Below are positions 12,340 through 27,790 of a stretch of DNA of 64,000 bases, piece after piece. Position 1 is the stretch's first letter, and the number at the start of each line of letters is the position of its first letter. The notes below the pieces were generated by a model. That model did not search any database, had not been told where the DNA came from, and saw nothing but the letters and a program-made list of their open reading frames with translations. The DNA comes from Penaeus vannamei. Lineage: Eukaryota > Arthropoda > Malacostraca > Decapoda > Penaeidae. The stretch spans positions 7,184,330-7,248,329 of the forward strand of contig NC_091590.1 of the NCBI RefSeq assembly GCF_042767895.1, given 5' to 3'. The position numbers were made by a program, and so were the translations under genes.

Positions 12340-13076
12340 TGTCCTTGGGTTTTTCAGTGCATCGGCGTTCGGTTGGTTGGTCATTGCGGCCGTTCGATCG
12401 CCCAGTCGAGTGTCTTTTCGTGTCGCGGCGACAGTGTTGCTGGGTTGCAGGTATCCCTCCGTCATCCCTCCTCCCACCCCCACCTCCGTCCTGTCGTTCT
12501 TTCTCACTTTTTCTTTTTCTACACTTCTCCATCTCCTTTCGTCCGTATCCTCTTGCTTTCGTCCTTCTTTCTCTGTCTTCTCTCTTCCCTCCTTACCACC
12601 TCACCTCCACTCCCCTCCCTGCCTCCTTGTCTCCCTCCCTCCCCCTCTTCCCCCTCCCCCCTCTACTTCTGGTGAGGCCTTCAGGAGACTCGAGGCACTG
12701 TTGTTGTGACAGCGTCCTTCGTGTTCCAGCCTCGCGTGCCAACGGTGCGTCCGTGGGGATGTGGAGTAAGTGGAGGAGGGGAGGGGAGGGTATTGAGAGG
12801 AGGATGTGGAGGGGGGGAGTGGTGTTGGTGGAAGGGAGGCGAGAGGAGAGGGGGGAGGAGAGGAGGATGTCGGTGAGGGTATAAGGTGGTGGTCCCAGGA
12901 GTGTGTTTGTGCTGGTGATGAGCGTCGCGATAGAGGGAGAGGAAGGAGTGAGGGAGGGAAATATATTTCGGAGATGCTCCGGAGAATACGCAGGGAGAGA
13001 CGTCAGACATTGTTAATGAGGAAGATTAATTAAGAAAAAAAGTACATACGGATGATTAGAGCACTGGGGAGCGAAA

Positions 13077-13079
<3 letters not shown>
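12340..13079. other. Unique, pyrimidine and purine segments
   Basis: 12340-12470 is a unique island (GCATCGGCGTTCGG). 12470-12665 is C/T-rich. 12666-12770 is unique. 12771-12960 is G/A-rich. 12960-13079 is unique leading into an AG array. No supported gene. Confidence 0.5.

Positions 13080-13166
<87 letters not shown>
13080..13166. repeat. (AG)n microsatellite, 87 bp
   Basis: Uninterrupted; opposite strand orientation to most dinucleotide arrays in the window. Confidence 0.97.
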
Positions 13167-13169
<3 letters not shown>

Positions 13170-13770
13170 CACCCGCCACGGGACTGTTTGAACACCGTCT
13201 GGATGATCTCGACGACAGCGCTTTCCTCACGCCCTCCTCCCTTCGCTCTCGTCTATTTGTCTGCCCTTGCAATCGCGCGCCCGCCCGCCCGCCCGCCGGT
13301 TTGGCTCGCTGGCTTGGCTGGCTGCGGCGGTGTCTGTCCACAGCCGGCCTGTTTGTTGCCGCTAATTAGCCGTTAAAGGGCGGAAGGGAGCGCGGGCGGA
13401 GGTGCGGCAGCGGGGATCGTTGGTATGGCGCGGCGCCCCCCGGCGATGCGGGTCTCGGATCAGGGCGAGGCGTCTGCTCCATCGCGGCGCGCTTCCTCCT
13501 CCTCCCTGACTCCCTTTTTTCTTTCCTTACTCTCCCTCCGCCCCCTTCCTCTCGCCCACCGTCGTCGATGGTATATTTTCGTAAATACCCCAATTTCTGC
13601 CTTCTCTTGTCCACTTTCTTTCACCCGGATTTCACCTCGTTTCGTCCATGCTGTCATGCGGGCAAGTGTTTGCAGTTAGGGAGAAGAGAGCGATCACCAC
13701 GAAACAACGGCTGGGCGTAGCACGCTACAACTGCCTATATTGTGTGGCGTGACACTGCGAAACACGCACT
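13167..13770. other. Unique CpG-rich region
   Basis: About 600 bp mostly free of repeats. It has (GCCC)n at 13279-13300, GGCTTGGCTGGCTG words, TAATTAGCCGTTAAAG at 13363-13378 (TAATTA homeodomain core), and CpG-rich sequence to 13490. Strong candidate for a regulatory island; no splice-bounded coding exon identified. Confidence 0.4.
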
Positions 13771-13945
13771 CGTATCTCTCCCTCTCCCTCTCCCTCTCCC
13801 TCTCCCTCTCTCTCTCCCTCTCTCCCTCTCCCTCTCCCTCTCCCTCTCCCTCTCCCTCTCCCTCTCCCTCTCTCTCACCCTCCCTCCCTCTCCCTCTCTC
13901 TCACCCTCCCTCCCTCCCTGTCTCCCTGTCTCCCTTTCCCTCCTC
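13771..13945. repeat. (CCCTCT)n hexanucleotide array
   Basis: Hexamer CTCCCT repeats at about 13773-13876, then CACCCTCCCTCC and CCCTGTCT variants. Confidence 0.92.
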
Positions 13946-14347
13946 CCTCACGCACGCGCGCACAATAGAAATAGGTTGGCTAAACGAGATGGGAGGCAGA
14001 GGGCGAGAGGCCGAGAGTGGGAGGACGTAGCAAGTAAAGTGGTCCCCGAGGACGAGGGGAAGTTAGCGGTGCAAATGGAAGACGAGGCTGAAAGGGGGAA
14101 GGAAAGGGTTACAGACTGAGGAGGAGGGGGGGAGAGGGGTCAGCAAGTGGATGGGTAAGGTCGGGTCGACGAGGGGTCTCGAGCAAGAGGAGGGGAAAGG
14201 GCAAGAATGGTAGGCCAAGGAGGAGGGGATAGGGGAAAGGGAGCGAGGTTCCTGGAATCGCTAAGAAATGAGAAGAAAAATACAGGCAAGGTAGGTCGGT
14301 ACTTGACCTGTATTGCGTTCAGAGGTTAAGGGTCACTGCCTTGATTC

Positions 14348-14350
<3 letters not shown>

Positions 14351-14434
<84 letters not shown>
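14351..14434. repeat. (GA)n microsatellite, 84 bp
   Basis: Uninterrupted; followed by three GCAG units. Confidence 0.97.
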
Positions 14435-16978
<2,544 letters not shown>

Positions 16979-17160
16979 CGGACACCTTCTGCCTCATCAT
17001 ACCACAAACCCGAAGATCAATATCGGAGTTGGACATATTCAGGCCTCTATGCCTCTCCTCCTCCTCCTCCTCCTCCTCCTCCTCCTCCTCCTCCTCCTCC
17101 TCCTCCTCCTCCTCCCTACCCCCTACCCCCTCCCTTTCCGTCCCCTCCCCGTCTCCAAAG
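16979..17160 (+). CDS. Candidate internal exon encoding a poly-Ser (or poly-Pro) segment
   Basis: Bounded by a long C/T tract ending in CCCTTCAG and by a good donor, AAAG|GTGAGT. The 182-nt segment has about 75 nt of unique sequence, then about 20 TCC triplets (17055-17115), then CCCTACCCCC-type sequence. All three frames are open. The frame with mostly C/G third positions in the unique part begins after two bases (DTFCLIIPQTRRSISELDIF), continues as poly-Ser and ends exactly in phase 0 at the donor. That is the phase the microexon at 32025 needs. Another frame gives YHKPEDQYRSWTYSGLY plus poly-Pro. The protein is not recognised. Low-complexity sequence readily creates splice-like ends, so the call is tentative. 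Confidence 0.35.
17055..17115. repeat. (TCC)n triplet array
   Basis: About 20 units, inside the candidate exon 16979-17160. Confidence 0.95.
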
Positions 17161-17429
17161 GTGAGTGAAAAGAGTGGAAAGATTGAGGGAAGGGGGGGGG
17201 GGGAAGGGAGAGGACGGCTGTATTTTGTCTGGTGGTTTTGTCAACGCTGTGTTTTGGTTTTGTCTTTCGTAGACATAAGGCACGGCGATAGTTTGTGTGG
17301 ACGCCGAGTTATTTTCGTGACCGCCCCCTCTCAAAAAAGAAAGAAAAAGAATAAAGATAGAAAAATAAATCTTAGAGTAAAATAAGAGATGAGCTTTTAA
17401 AAAAGGCATCAAAAAGCAAGAAAGTTTCC

Positions 17430-17432
<3 letters not shown>

Positions 17433-17528
<96 letters not shown>

Positions 17529-17531
17529 GAG

Positions 17532-17566
<35 letters not shown>

Positions 17567-17568
17567 AA
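17433..17568. repeat. (GA)n plus (GAAA)n compound array
   Basis: Pure (GA)n at 17433-17518, then GAGAGAAA transitions and (GAAA)n to 17568. Confidence 0.97.
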
Positions 17569-18030
17569 TGAGTCGAGAGCGGATTTAGCTCGGGGGACAA
17601 AGTGCTCTGTAATAAACCCGATGGCGGGGCTTCCACCGAGCAACGGCCATATTTATTAGCATATATATAAGCATAATATACGAGCTGTTACCGTGTTGGT
17701 GGTTGGGACGCGATTCTGTTTTCAGGTGCATTGTGTGATACTTAGAGGATGCAGGTGTTTTTTATTATTGATATTATTATTATTTTATTTATTTATTTAT
17801 ATATTTATTTGTTTGTTTTGCTGGGGGTGGGGTGTCTTGTTTTTTTCCGTCTGTCTGTGTCTGGGTATGTGAGCGTGCGTCTGTGTGTCTGTCTCTCTCT
17901 CTCTCTGTGCACACTTTGAGAAGTCTTTAAGAAAATCCTGATTATCTTCCCCGAGACGCTAGGCTTACCTCGGCTCGAGTGTCCGGAGTATCGAGACCAG
18001 ACGAGGGGGCGATAGTCGGGGTCGGCTCCC
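17569..18030. other. Unique island then AT-rich sequence
   Basis: 17575-17740 is a well-mixed unique island (CGATGGCGGGGCTTCC, GGCCATATTTATTAGC), a strong non-coding-element candidate. 17755-17815 has (TTAT)n. 17850-17905 has CTGT/GTCT words. 17935-18030 is unique. The tRNA-like start at 17578 was rejected. Confidence 0.45.
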
Positions 18031-18600
18031 CACGCCCTCCCCCTTTCCCCTCTTTATCTCCCCTCCCCCTCCTCATTCCCTCTCCTCCCCTCCTCATTCG
18101 TTCCCCTCCCTCTTCATTCCCTCCCCTCACCCCCTCCTCATTCGTTCCCTCCCTCCTCTCATTCCCTCCCCTCCCTCCTCTCATTCCCTCCCTCCCCTCC
18201 TCTCATTCCCTCCCCTCCCTCCTCTCATTCTCTCCCCTCCCCCCTCCTCATTCCCTCCCCTCCCTCCTCCTCATTCCCTCCCCTCCCTCCTCCTCATTCC
18301 CTCCCCTCCCTCCTCATTCCCTCCCCTCCCTCCTCCTCATTCCCTCCCCTCCCTCCTCCTCATTCCCTCCCCTCCCTCCTCCTCATTCCTCCCCTCCCTC
18401 CTCATCACTCTCCCCTCCCTCCTCTTCATTCTCTCCCCTCCCTCCTCTTCATTCTCTCCCCTCCCTCCTCCTCATTCCCTCCCCTCCTTTTGCTGCTACA
18501 CCTTCCCTACCACCACCTCCCTCTTCTCCTTCCCTCCCTCCCTCCCTTCTATCTTCTCCCTCTTTCCTTTTTCCTCCTTCCTTTCCCCCATTTTCCCTCT
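18031..18600. repeat. About 23-bp pyrimidine minisatellite, roughly 18 degenerate copies
   Basis: The unit CATTCCCTCCCCTCCCTCCT recurs from about 18070 to 18490 with lengths of about 19-25 bp, then decays into general C/T sequence. The + strand frame across it (Ser/Leu/Pro) is compositional. Confidence 0.88.
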
Positions 18601-18845
18601 TTGTACCATGCGGCGCGGGATGGGCGTGGTCGAATCTTGTGTGCGCGCGTGTATGTGCGCGCTTGTATCATTTATTTCTTTTTATCGATAAGGATGAACT
18701 TGCGGTGTCTGTATCAATTATCGAGAGTGAGAGGGTGTGGTCAGTCGCCGTTTTTTTTTTCTTCTTCTGTATTCCCCTTTCATTCTTTTTTCTCTCATAT
18801 CTCCCTCTCTTTCCTTTCACTCGCTTTGTGTTCCTTTGATATATT
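18601..18845. other. Unique spacer
   Basis: Ordinary sequence with GTGCGCGCGTGTATGTGCGC (alternating purine/pyrimidine, potential Z-DNA) at 18640-18660. No exon. Confidence 0.5.
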
Positions 18846-18853
18846 TCTCTCTC

Positions 18854-18931
<78 letters not shown>

Positions 18932-18985
18932 CCTCCCCCTCTCTCTCCCTCCCTCCCTCCCTCCCTCCCTCCCCCCTCTCCCCCC
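18846..18985. repeat. (CT)n plus (CCCT)n array
   Basis: (CTCTTT) transition, pure (CT)n at about 18862-18928, then (CCCT)n to about 18971. Confidence 0.95.
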
Positions 18986-19434
18986 CCATGGTTCCTTTCC
19001 TCGATTCCCCATTTTTATCTTGGGATTGACGGATGGTTTTCGCGGCCGATTGACAAGCGAGGTGTGCGCGCTGGCTTGGTGCTGTTCTTGTTTATTTATT
19101 GCGGATAATGGGCGGGCTGTAACGGGCGGCGAGGGAGAGGGGTGGATAGGTATGGAAGGAGTGTGGGAGGAGGGGGAGAGGGGAAAGGGGGGGAGTTAGT
19201 CGGGACTTGTCTCTATCTATCTATTTGTCTATTTATCTGTCTGTCTACATTCTCTTCTTTCGCTGTTTCTCTCTTTCTTTCTCTTTCTCTTTTTCTTTTT
19301 CTTTTTTATTTCTTCCTCACGCCGCAGTCGTAATAAACACTCCAGCAGGTTGTTGTTGTTGGCACTTGGGGCGGCGTCAACGTGGCCCGCTGCCTACTTT
19401 CATAAACTACTGTATGGCTGTATATTTAGACACA

Positions 19435-19553
<119 letters not shown>

Positions 19554-20340
19554 GAAAAAGAGAGAGAGAGGATGGAGGTTGTAGATCAAAATACTCCGCT
19601 CGTAAATTATATGAACTTATGGTGGGCGGTGATGAAAATGTATACTCACACATTACTCCATTTTTTCCTCCGAAGAGGTTAGGGAATCTTGGTTTTCTTC
19701 TGAAGGGAAGAGGGGAGAAGAGGGGAGGGAGGTGGGAAGGAAGGAAGGACGGAAGGAAGGAATATAGGGAGGGAGAAAAGGGGAGAAGATGTCAGGGGGA
19801 AAGGGGTCTTGTTGGGGTGATGTATGCCTATATAAATAGATGGGTTAACGCGTGTACAAACATGTAAAAAAAAAAGCTAAATGAGGGAGAGAGGTTACAG
19901 AAAATAATCATGGTTGTGACGGGCAGGGGCAGCAATGTGCGGTATTTGCGGTTTACCTGTAAAAGCTGGCAAGTGGGTAGACGTGGCATAGTTGGGCGTC
20001 CTTTTGCCGGGCAGGTATGTGAGAGGTGCTGATGCCTTTGTGATCCTACGACTCGTGCCCGTGCTGGTGCGGATTGTGAGGGTGGGGGGGGGGAGGAGAG
20101 GGGAGAAGGGAGTGGAGGGGAGCTGAAGAGAGGAGAGGGGATGGGGAGGGGGTGGCGGTGGAAGGTAGAATCTTGGGTCCGCGTGGTTTTGAGGGGTTAG
20201 GGGGAAGGTAAGAGGGGGAGAAGTAGGTTTGGATCGCGTGGTTGAGGAATGAGGAAGGAGAGGGAGAGGGGAATGAGGAAGGAGAGGGAGGGCGGGAAGG
20301 AAGGAGGGCAAGAAGGTAGGCAGCCGACCCGGTTACTACA
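19554..20340. other. Unique and purine-rich sequence
   Basis: 19560-19680 is unique. 19690-19800 is G/A-rich with GGAAGGAAGGACGGAAGGAA. 19800-20060 is unique (TATATAAATA near 19831). 20065-20310 is G/A-rich. No gene. Confidence 0.5.
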
Positions 20341-20560
20341 ATGTCCAGCGTCTGCATCTGTTTTTGTTTTCTTCGTTCGTCTCCGTGTCGCATCCGCTGA
20401 CCCATAAGTTCTCGTTCTTTATCGTCACGTTTACCCGTAAAGCCGACCCAGAGGCCGCCGCCGCCGCCGCTGCCGCTGCCGTCACCACCTGCCCGGAGAC
20501 GTTTCCCCCACCTGCCGCCCTGACATCGCCACCTGCTACGCGAGAATGCCTCTGCGGGGG
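20341..20560. promoter_or_regulatory. Island with three evenly spaced CACCTG E-boxes
   Basis: Unique CpG-rich island. CACCTG occurs at 20486, 20509 and 20530, spaced 23 and 21 bp, about two helical turns each. CACCTG is the core bound by E-protein and Snail-family factors. A (GCC)n at 20456-20475 precedes them. Motifs are seen; enhancer function is inferred. Confidence 0.4.
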
Positions 20561-22540
20561 GAGGACGGGAGGGGGCGGGAGGCGAGACGAGAGGGAGGGG
20601 GAGGGATAGGACGGAGGGAGGACGAAAAAAGGGGGAATGGAGGGGTGGAATGATGAGGGGGTTGGAGGGAATGGATGAGGGAAAGATGGTGATGGAAAGC
20701 AAATGCACAGTCTGTAGCAAGAGCAAAGGGGAAAGGAGGGCGGAGGGATTTATTTACAAGGATTCTGGAACATGGAGATGAGATAATTATTGCTTTGAGG
20801 TTCAAGTAAGAGAGAGAGAGAACGAGAGAGGGAGAGAGCGAGGTAGAGAAAGACGAGAGAACTGTAGTCTGAAGCAAGGTCTGAAGTCGTCTTGATAAGC
20901 ATGCGGGCGAGTGGAAGAGGCTTGGTATGGCGATAAGGATAAACGTCGGGAGCGCCTTATCGCGACTGCAGTTATCTGTTTATCAGGCGGCGGCTGAGAG
21001 ACACAGGACAAAGCAGGCAGCAGGCAGGCAGTTGGGGGGAGAGGAGGAGGAGGAGGGGAGGAGGAGGGGGAGAGGGGGAGGGGGGGGGAGGGGGTTGGGC
21101 GACAGATGGCAGATGAGGGATGTGTTGGGGTTATGATTTCCATTTGATTTAAAAACTTTGATGTGTGTGGAGAGGGGGGGAAGGGGAAGGGAAAGGAAGG
21201 AGGTGAATAGGGTGGACTAAAGGGAAGGGAGGGAGTGGAATGGGGTAGGAGAGGGGAAGTAAGGGAGGGAGGGAGGGAAAGGGGAAGGGCATTGCAGATT
21301 AGGCGAGTTGAGTCCGCAAGTGTGACGATTAGCTCTTGATAATATTGATTAATAGATAGATGCACGAATGATTTTATACATTTATATATATATATATAAA
21401 TGACATTAAAAAAGTGAATATGAATAAAAGATTAAAGTTTAGACATTGCGCCATGTTTCTTTTTATTGATGGCTCATTAAAAATTTATGAATCGAGGCTG
21501 TGGGCCCCTCATCACCATTCCTCACTCTGCCCTAACCCTCACTCCGCCCTTATCCCTCACCTTATCCCAGACACCCCCACCCTCCATTTCCCCCTCAAAA
21601 TAGGACGAAGAAAGACCCTGATATGTTACCCTAAACGTGCAGTATGAAGGAGAGGTGCCGCAGGGGGAGAGGTGCCACAAACGTACAGTGTGAAATCTAG
21701 GCACTGACTCAGCGGCGGCACTACGCGTGCCAACAGGGCCTGCAGCCTCCCTCGCCCCCTTTCGGCGTTGCTAAGCAGCCTTGGCACTGAGCGGTTTGCA
21801 AAATTATACTAATTGTTTCTCACTTCCTTCCGAGCATGGGGGTGGGGGAAGGGGTAGGGGGTGGGGAGGTGTTGGGGTTGGGGTGGGGTAGTAGTGCAGG
21901 GAGGTTTCGCTGAAAATGGCGGCGTCGTACCCAAGCGGGCATGGGGGCGTGGCTGTGGGGCGGCGACGGCGACTAGGGCCTGGCCGGGGCTTGGTCGGGG
22001 AAGGGGGGGAGGAGAGGGGGGCAGGTGCGATTCGGTGGTGGTGTTTGTGACTGGTTGATTCGCGAGTCTGTTTCTCGAAATAAAAAAGGGCGAATGAAAG
22101 GGCCGTTGAGAAGGGAGAGGAAGGGGAGAGGGAGAAGGGTTAGACGGGGCACGGGTGAGGGGAAGGGGATGTGAACTGTGGTCAGTTTGTGCTAGCTGTG
22201 TGGCGTTTCTGTGGACTTGGTTGGTCAGCCAGCTGGTTCCGGGCCTCCCACGCTCCCCCTCTCGTGCCCCTCGTGCCACCCTCTCCTCCCTGTGTAGTTT
22301 TAGGTCAGCGTGTAGGCCCCCTGGGGAGTAAGTGTCCCTGGGGCTTTGGGGGAGTTGGGGGGTTTATGGAGATCGCTAGGATAAATGGTACAATATCTGG
22401 TGCCAATGACAGGGTCCTGGTGGGAGGGAGGGAGCTCTTGGAAGACCGAGGGAATGAGGAACCCTTTGAGGATGTGGGGGATGGGGGAGGGAGGGGATAA
22501 TGTGATTAGCCAGATGCGACTCCTGACGTGGGTTGGTCAG
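20561..22540. other. Purine-rich tracts alternating with unique sequence
   Basis: G/A-rich blocks at 20565-20690, 21030-21100, 21170-21290 and 22085-22165. Unique segments at 20870-21010, 21295-21830 (AT-rich, then an island with two GAGGTGCC words at 21652 and 21672) and 22170-22400. 21840-22060 is G-rich. No exon with both splice sites was found. Confidence 0.5.
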
Positions 22541-23462
22541 CAATGAAGGGGGGGAATAGGGGGAGGGCGAGGGGGGGGAGAGGTAATAGGAGTGGCGTGT
22601 CCCTCTGATGTGAAGGGGGAGGGGGTGAGGGAGAGGGGACGACTGTGGCGGAGGGAGGGAGGTGGTAGGAGGACCCCGAGACGTTTTATCACTCTCAGGA
22701 GAGGTGGCTTTCTGGGGACCGCAGTGTGGCCCTCGCTCGATTCGACTCGTCCCTGCTTCCTCGGCCGTAGAAAGGTCTCTCTCGCGTCGCCTGCATGCTC
22801 CTGTCGGGGGGCCTCGGGCTGTCGTCGGCGTGTCCTTCGAAGGGATTTGAGCGAGGGCGGGGAGCCGAGGGTGTGCGTGGGGGTTAAATCGAGGTCGCCT
22901 TTCATTCCCGTGTCGATTTCGGTTTTGGTTTGGTTCCTCCCTCGCCTTCTATCCGTCAGTCAGTGCATCCGATCTGTCCCTTACTCTTATCTTTGTCTCC
23001 TCCCTTCCTCTTTTTCTCTCTCCGTTCCCTGTTCCTTCCACTGACGATTGCCATGCTTGGAGAAGATAGTAATTTATCTAGGCATGTAATCGTATCCTCA
23101 CCTTCCCCTCTCATCCTCCTCCCTTCCGTTTCTCTCCCATCCCCCTTTCCTCTTTCTACCCTTCTCCTCCCCTTTCCCCTCCCCTTCCCCCCCTTCCTTC
23201 CTCACAGCCTCCTTGTTTGCGCCTCACGTTTCCCCGTCCCGTTCCGCACCGCCAGTGGACGTGACGGCGTAAAGGCGACGCGCTCTGAGGAATGCATTCG
23301 CCGATACGTTTTGAGTGTTGTTCCGTCTCTGCTTCAGTGGGATACATTTGCTCTCGCCTGGTTGGGGGGGGGTCTCTTGTCGGATTTCCTTCCTTCTCGT
23401 GTTCTCTTTTTTTTTTTCTTTTCTTTTCTTTAGTTGTCTCGTTATGTTCCTTTCTTTCATTT

Positions 23463-23463
<1 letters not shown>
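22541..23463. other. Unique island 22680-22920 between low-complexity tracts
   Basis: 22545-22680 is G/A-rich. 22680-22920 is balanced and CpG-rich and open in frames on both strands, none with splice support. 22920-23225 is C/T-rich. 23225-23400 is unique. Confidence 0.45.
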
Positions 23464-23694
<231 letters not shown>

Positions 23695-23767
23695 GCTTCC
23701 ATTCTCTCCCTCGTTCCTCATCCCTGCATCCGTCTCCTTTCTTCCTCTCATATTCCTCCCTCCACCC

Positions 23768-23804
<37 letters not shown>

Positions 23805-24882
23805 CCTCCCACCCCTCGACAATGAAGACTCGCGACGCTACGTAAAAGATGCCAGCGGAGCCCTCCTCCAAGGCTGCCCCGCGCTCTTATTTTCTCCAAG
23901 TGAGGAACAAAATGATCATACGTAAGAATGTTTGAATGTGTGAGGGCGGGAAGTACCTCATTACTTAGGCGGGCGGGCTATTTGGCGGACGTGCATTTAC
24001 CTCGTTGCCGGCCTTGTTGAGGGGGGAGCGGGCGTGCGGGCGGTGGGATGGGGGGGATGGGGGGGGGCTCTCGGTGCTTGCGGAGGGGGTGGGGAGAAGA
24101 TGAGACGAAGACGAGAAAAGGGATGAGGGTGAGTTGAAAGGATGGTGGGGGAGGGGGAGGAGGATGGAGGAAAGGATGGTGGGGGAAGGGAGGAGGAAAG
24201 AGGAAAGGATGGTGGGGGAGGGAAGGAGGAAAGAGGAAAGGATGGAGGGGAGGGGCATTAGGGAATGGAAATGAAATGTAGGGAATTGGAAAAAGGTGGA
24301 GTGTGGTGGGGCGAACAGACACAGAGGGCGGCCTCCCTTTTAGGGTTGGTTAACGAAGGGATTGGTTTGCTATTACTAGTTAAGCTTTCTGGTGCCAAGG
24401 AGGCCTAGGGATGGGGTCGATATGGAGGGGGGGTGGGGGTGGCGTGCCTGCCTACCGTACCGAACTAGCACGCGGGACTAGCTAGCCTGTTGGCCCGTCT
24501 TTCATCCCCGACTAGTGTAAGTATAGTAGGTGAGAGGGACGTCATGCGCCTCTCGCAATTAAAGAGCTCGCTGGTCGTGTCGAAATGACAAAACGAGTTC
24601 GTGCAACCCCGCAAAAAAAAAGTCTGTCCGCTGTCCCGCCCTCTTGCATAACGCTGCGAGGGCGGTAAGTGGCCTGCATTTCGCGGAACGTTGTCAAAGG
24701 TGCTCCTGCAAGAAGGGATGGGGATGGGGGTGGGGGGGAAGGTTACATAATACATCCCAATTCCCCTTCCTCGTATCCCCCACCCACCTACCCACCCAAA
24801 GCCACCCAGGCCCACCCACCCCATCATTCCGACCCTTTGCCTCCCGTCTCTTCCCTCCCTCCCTCCTCTTCCTCCTTCCCTC
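23695..24882. other. Unique islands and a GGATGGTGGGGGA repeat
   Basis: 23811-24030 is unique. 24110-24255 carries three to four copies of a GGAAAGGATGGTGGGGGAGG unit about 37 bp long. 24310-24720 is unique (actagc-rich, CpG-containing). 24750-24880 is C-rich. A GGCG|GTAAGTGG donor-like string at 24663/24664 lacks an upstream acceptor. Confidence 0.5.
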
Positions 24883-24951
24883 CTCCTCCTCCTCCTTCCC
24901 TCCTCCTCCTCCTCCTCCTCCTCCTCCTCCTCCTCCTCCTCCTCCTCCTCC
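24883..24951. repeat. (CTC)n triplet array
   Basis: About 20 units with few interruptions. Confidence 0.95.
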
Positions 24952-25911
<960 letters not shown>

Positions 25912-26181
25912 ACCCAAGTCCCTCACGAAGACAAACGGCATTGTGCAGCAACAGCAGCGCCGCCGTCGTGAGGTTTTCCCTTTCAGAGACGAGCCACCTT
26001 TTGATGCTTCTTGCTCTTCTCTTCTCTGTTCCTCGTTCTCTTCCCTCTCTCTCCTCTTTCTCGCCTTCACTCCTTTATTTTCTAATGTCTCTCCCCTTCC
26101 CTCTTTTCTCCCCCTCTTTCGTTTCTCCCTTTTTTGTCTTCCGCTCCCTATTTCTAATTATCACATCTTCGTCTCCGGTAT

Positions 26182-26264
26182 CTTCCTCCTCCTCCTCCTC
26201 CTCCTCCTCCTCCTCCTCCTCCTCCTCCTCCTCCTCCTCCTCCTCCTCCTCCTCCTCCTCCTCC
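26182..26264. repeat. (TCC)n triplet array, 83 bp
   Basis: About 27 uninterrupted units; poly-Ser/Leu/Pro by frame. Confidence 0.97.
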
Positions 26265-27790
26265 TTTTCTCACTCCCTCCCCCTTCACCCCTTCCCCCTT
26301 ACTCCACTTCCCCCACTCTCCCTTTACCCCCTCTTTGCACTTTGTTTTCCGCCGCGAGTCTAGGGTGTCTTTCGGTGGAGTGTGTTTACACGGAGGATAA
26401 AAGACGTTGGGAGGAATTGTTGAACTGGCAACCCCCCTCTTTGTTGTTGATTAATGTTTTTCGTTTTGTTTTTACTTTTTTTTGGATAGGGTGGTGGGGT
26501 TGGGGAATTTTTTTAGCTTTTAATTTTTTAGGGTATATGTATTTTTTTTTTGTTTTGTTTTAGCTTTGAGAGTTGCGTTACTGCATTGTGTGTTGTGTAA
26601 TTATTTTTACTCCCTTTGGCCCGAACGCAAAGAAGGGATGAGGAACGGAAAAAGGAAAGATGGGGATTAGTAAGAGAGAGGGGAAAAGGAGGAGGGAGAG
26701 GAGGAGGAAGAAAAGGCCGTCGACTAAGGGGAAAGAAAAAGATGATACTAAGGTTTCAAGCGTATTATTCTAGCGCTGAATTGGCCGCGGTAACCTGTTG
26801 CTCAAAGCGTTAGCATCCTTTGGCGAAGCAACTGTGAATAAAGGGAGGATATAAAGAATGGAGTAGGGGGGGGGGGTTAGGAGGCCTGGACGAGAGGGAG
26901 GGGGGGGGGAGAATGTAGGGGAGGTAAGGGCTTGGGAGAGGGGGAGGAGAAAGGTGCGGGGTATGGGTGCTTTATTAAATCTTTTCCTTGCCCACTAAGA
27001 CATCGTGGTTTCGCTTGTTCTGAATTTTCTCTCTCCCCTTCTTCTCTAGTTTGCGTTTTGCTCCTCGTCCGTCTTTATTAACGTGTGCTGCCCCTCCTCT
27101 TTTCGTTTTTCTTTTTCATTCCCCATCCCCCGTAATCCTCAGTCTCCTATGTAATCCCTCTATTTGTCCCCCCTCTGCTCTCCCTCCTATTCTTCAACTC
27201 TCCCTCCCTCCCCTGCTCCCGTTTCTCCTCCTCCTCCTCCCCCCTCCCCCTCCCCCCACCAGCCCCTGGTGGAACAACCAACCAGCATCTCGAGGTGTTG
27301 GCGGTCGTAGGACTGGATGTGGGGAAGGCGGAAGGGAGGGGGAGGAGGGAAGGGGTCGAGGCCAAGGTGGAGGAGAGATTCGGAGTCGGAGAGGAGTAGG
27401 AGGAGGAGGCAGGGCATGGGAGGGGGAAGGGGGGGAAGGGGAGGGAGCGCCCCGTGTCTCGTTAAGGTCCGGAAAATCCCCCGCTAGTCCCTCGACCATC
27501 ACTCGGGAGACCCGCCAGCCTCGCCGCGGAGCAGGGCGAAGGCCAGGCCAGGCAGGGGGATAAGGCACGATTTCCAGGCGGGAGGGGAAGGGGAAAGGAG
27601 GGGAAGGGGGGAGGAGGGAAAGGAAGGCAGGGGGCAAGTCGCAGGGGGAAGGGAGAAGAGAAGGGAAGGGAAGGGGAGGTGTTCGGAGGAGGAGGGGGAA
27701 GGGAAAGTTTTAGGAAAGGGAACTAGTTAAGAAGAAGGGATTGGGGAAAGGCCCGAAAGGGAGGCAGAGGAGGCGAAAGGCGAGGCCCCA
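26265..27790. other. Unique and purine/pyrimidine-biased intron-like sequence
   Basis: 26340-26620 is T-rich unique sequence. 26630-26760 is A/G-rich. 26760-26830 is unique. 26850-26960 is G-rich. 27000-27240 is C/T-rich. 27240-27790 is G/A-rich with a unique core at 27450-27545. No exon. Confidence 0.5.

Noticed and set aside
11830..12507. 225-codon minus-strand frame with EQADETTR repeats
   Set aside because: Created by a 24-bp minisatellite and TCGTTCTC-rich flanks; all frames are open, and codon choice and context give no coding signal.
17578..17650. tRNA-like start GCGGATTTAGCTCGGGGG
   Set aside because: It resembles a tRNA acceptor stem and A box, but there is no GGTTCRA B box, no anticodon stem and no closing acceptor pairing downstream.
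19829..19842. TATATAAATA strings (also near 39085) as TATA boxes
   Set aside because: No initiator, leader or first exon is supported nearby; AT-rich strings are common in the unique intron sequence.
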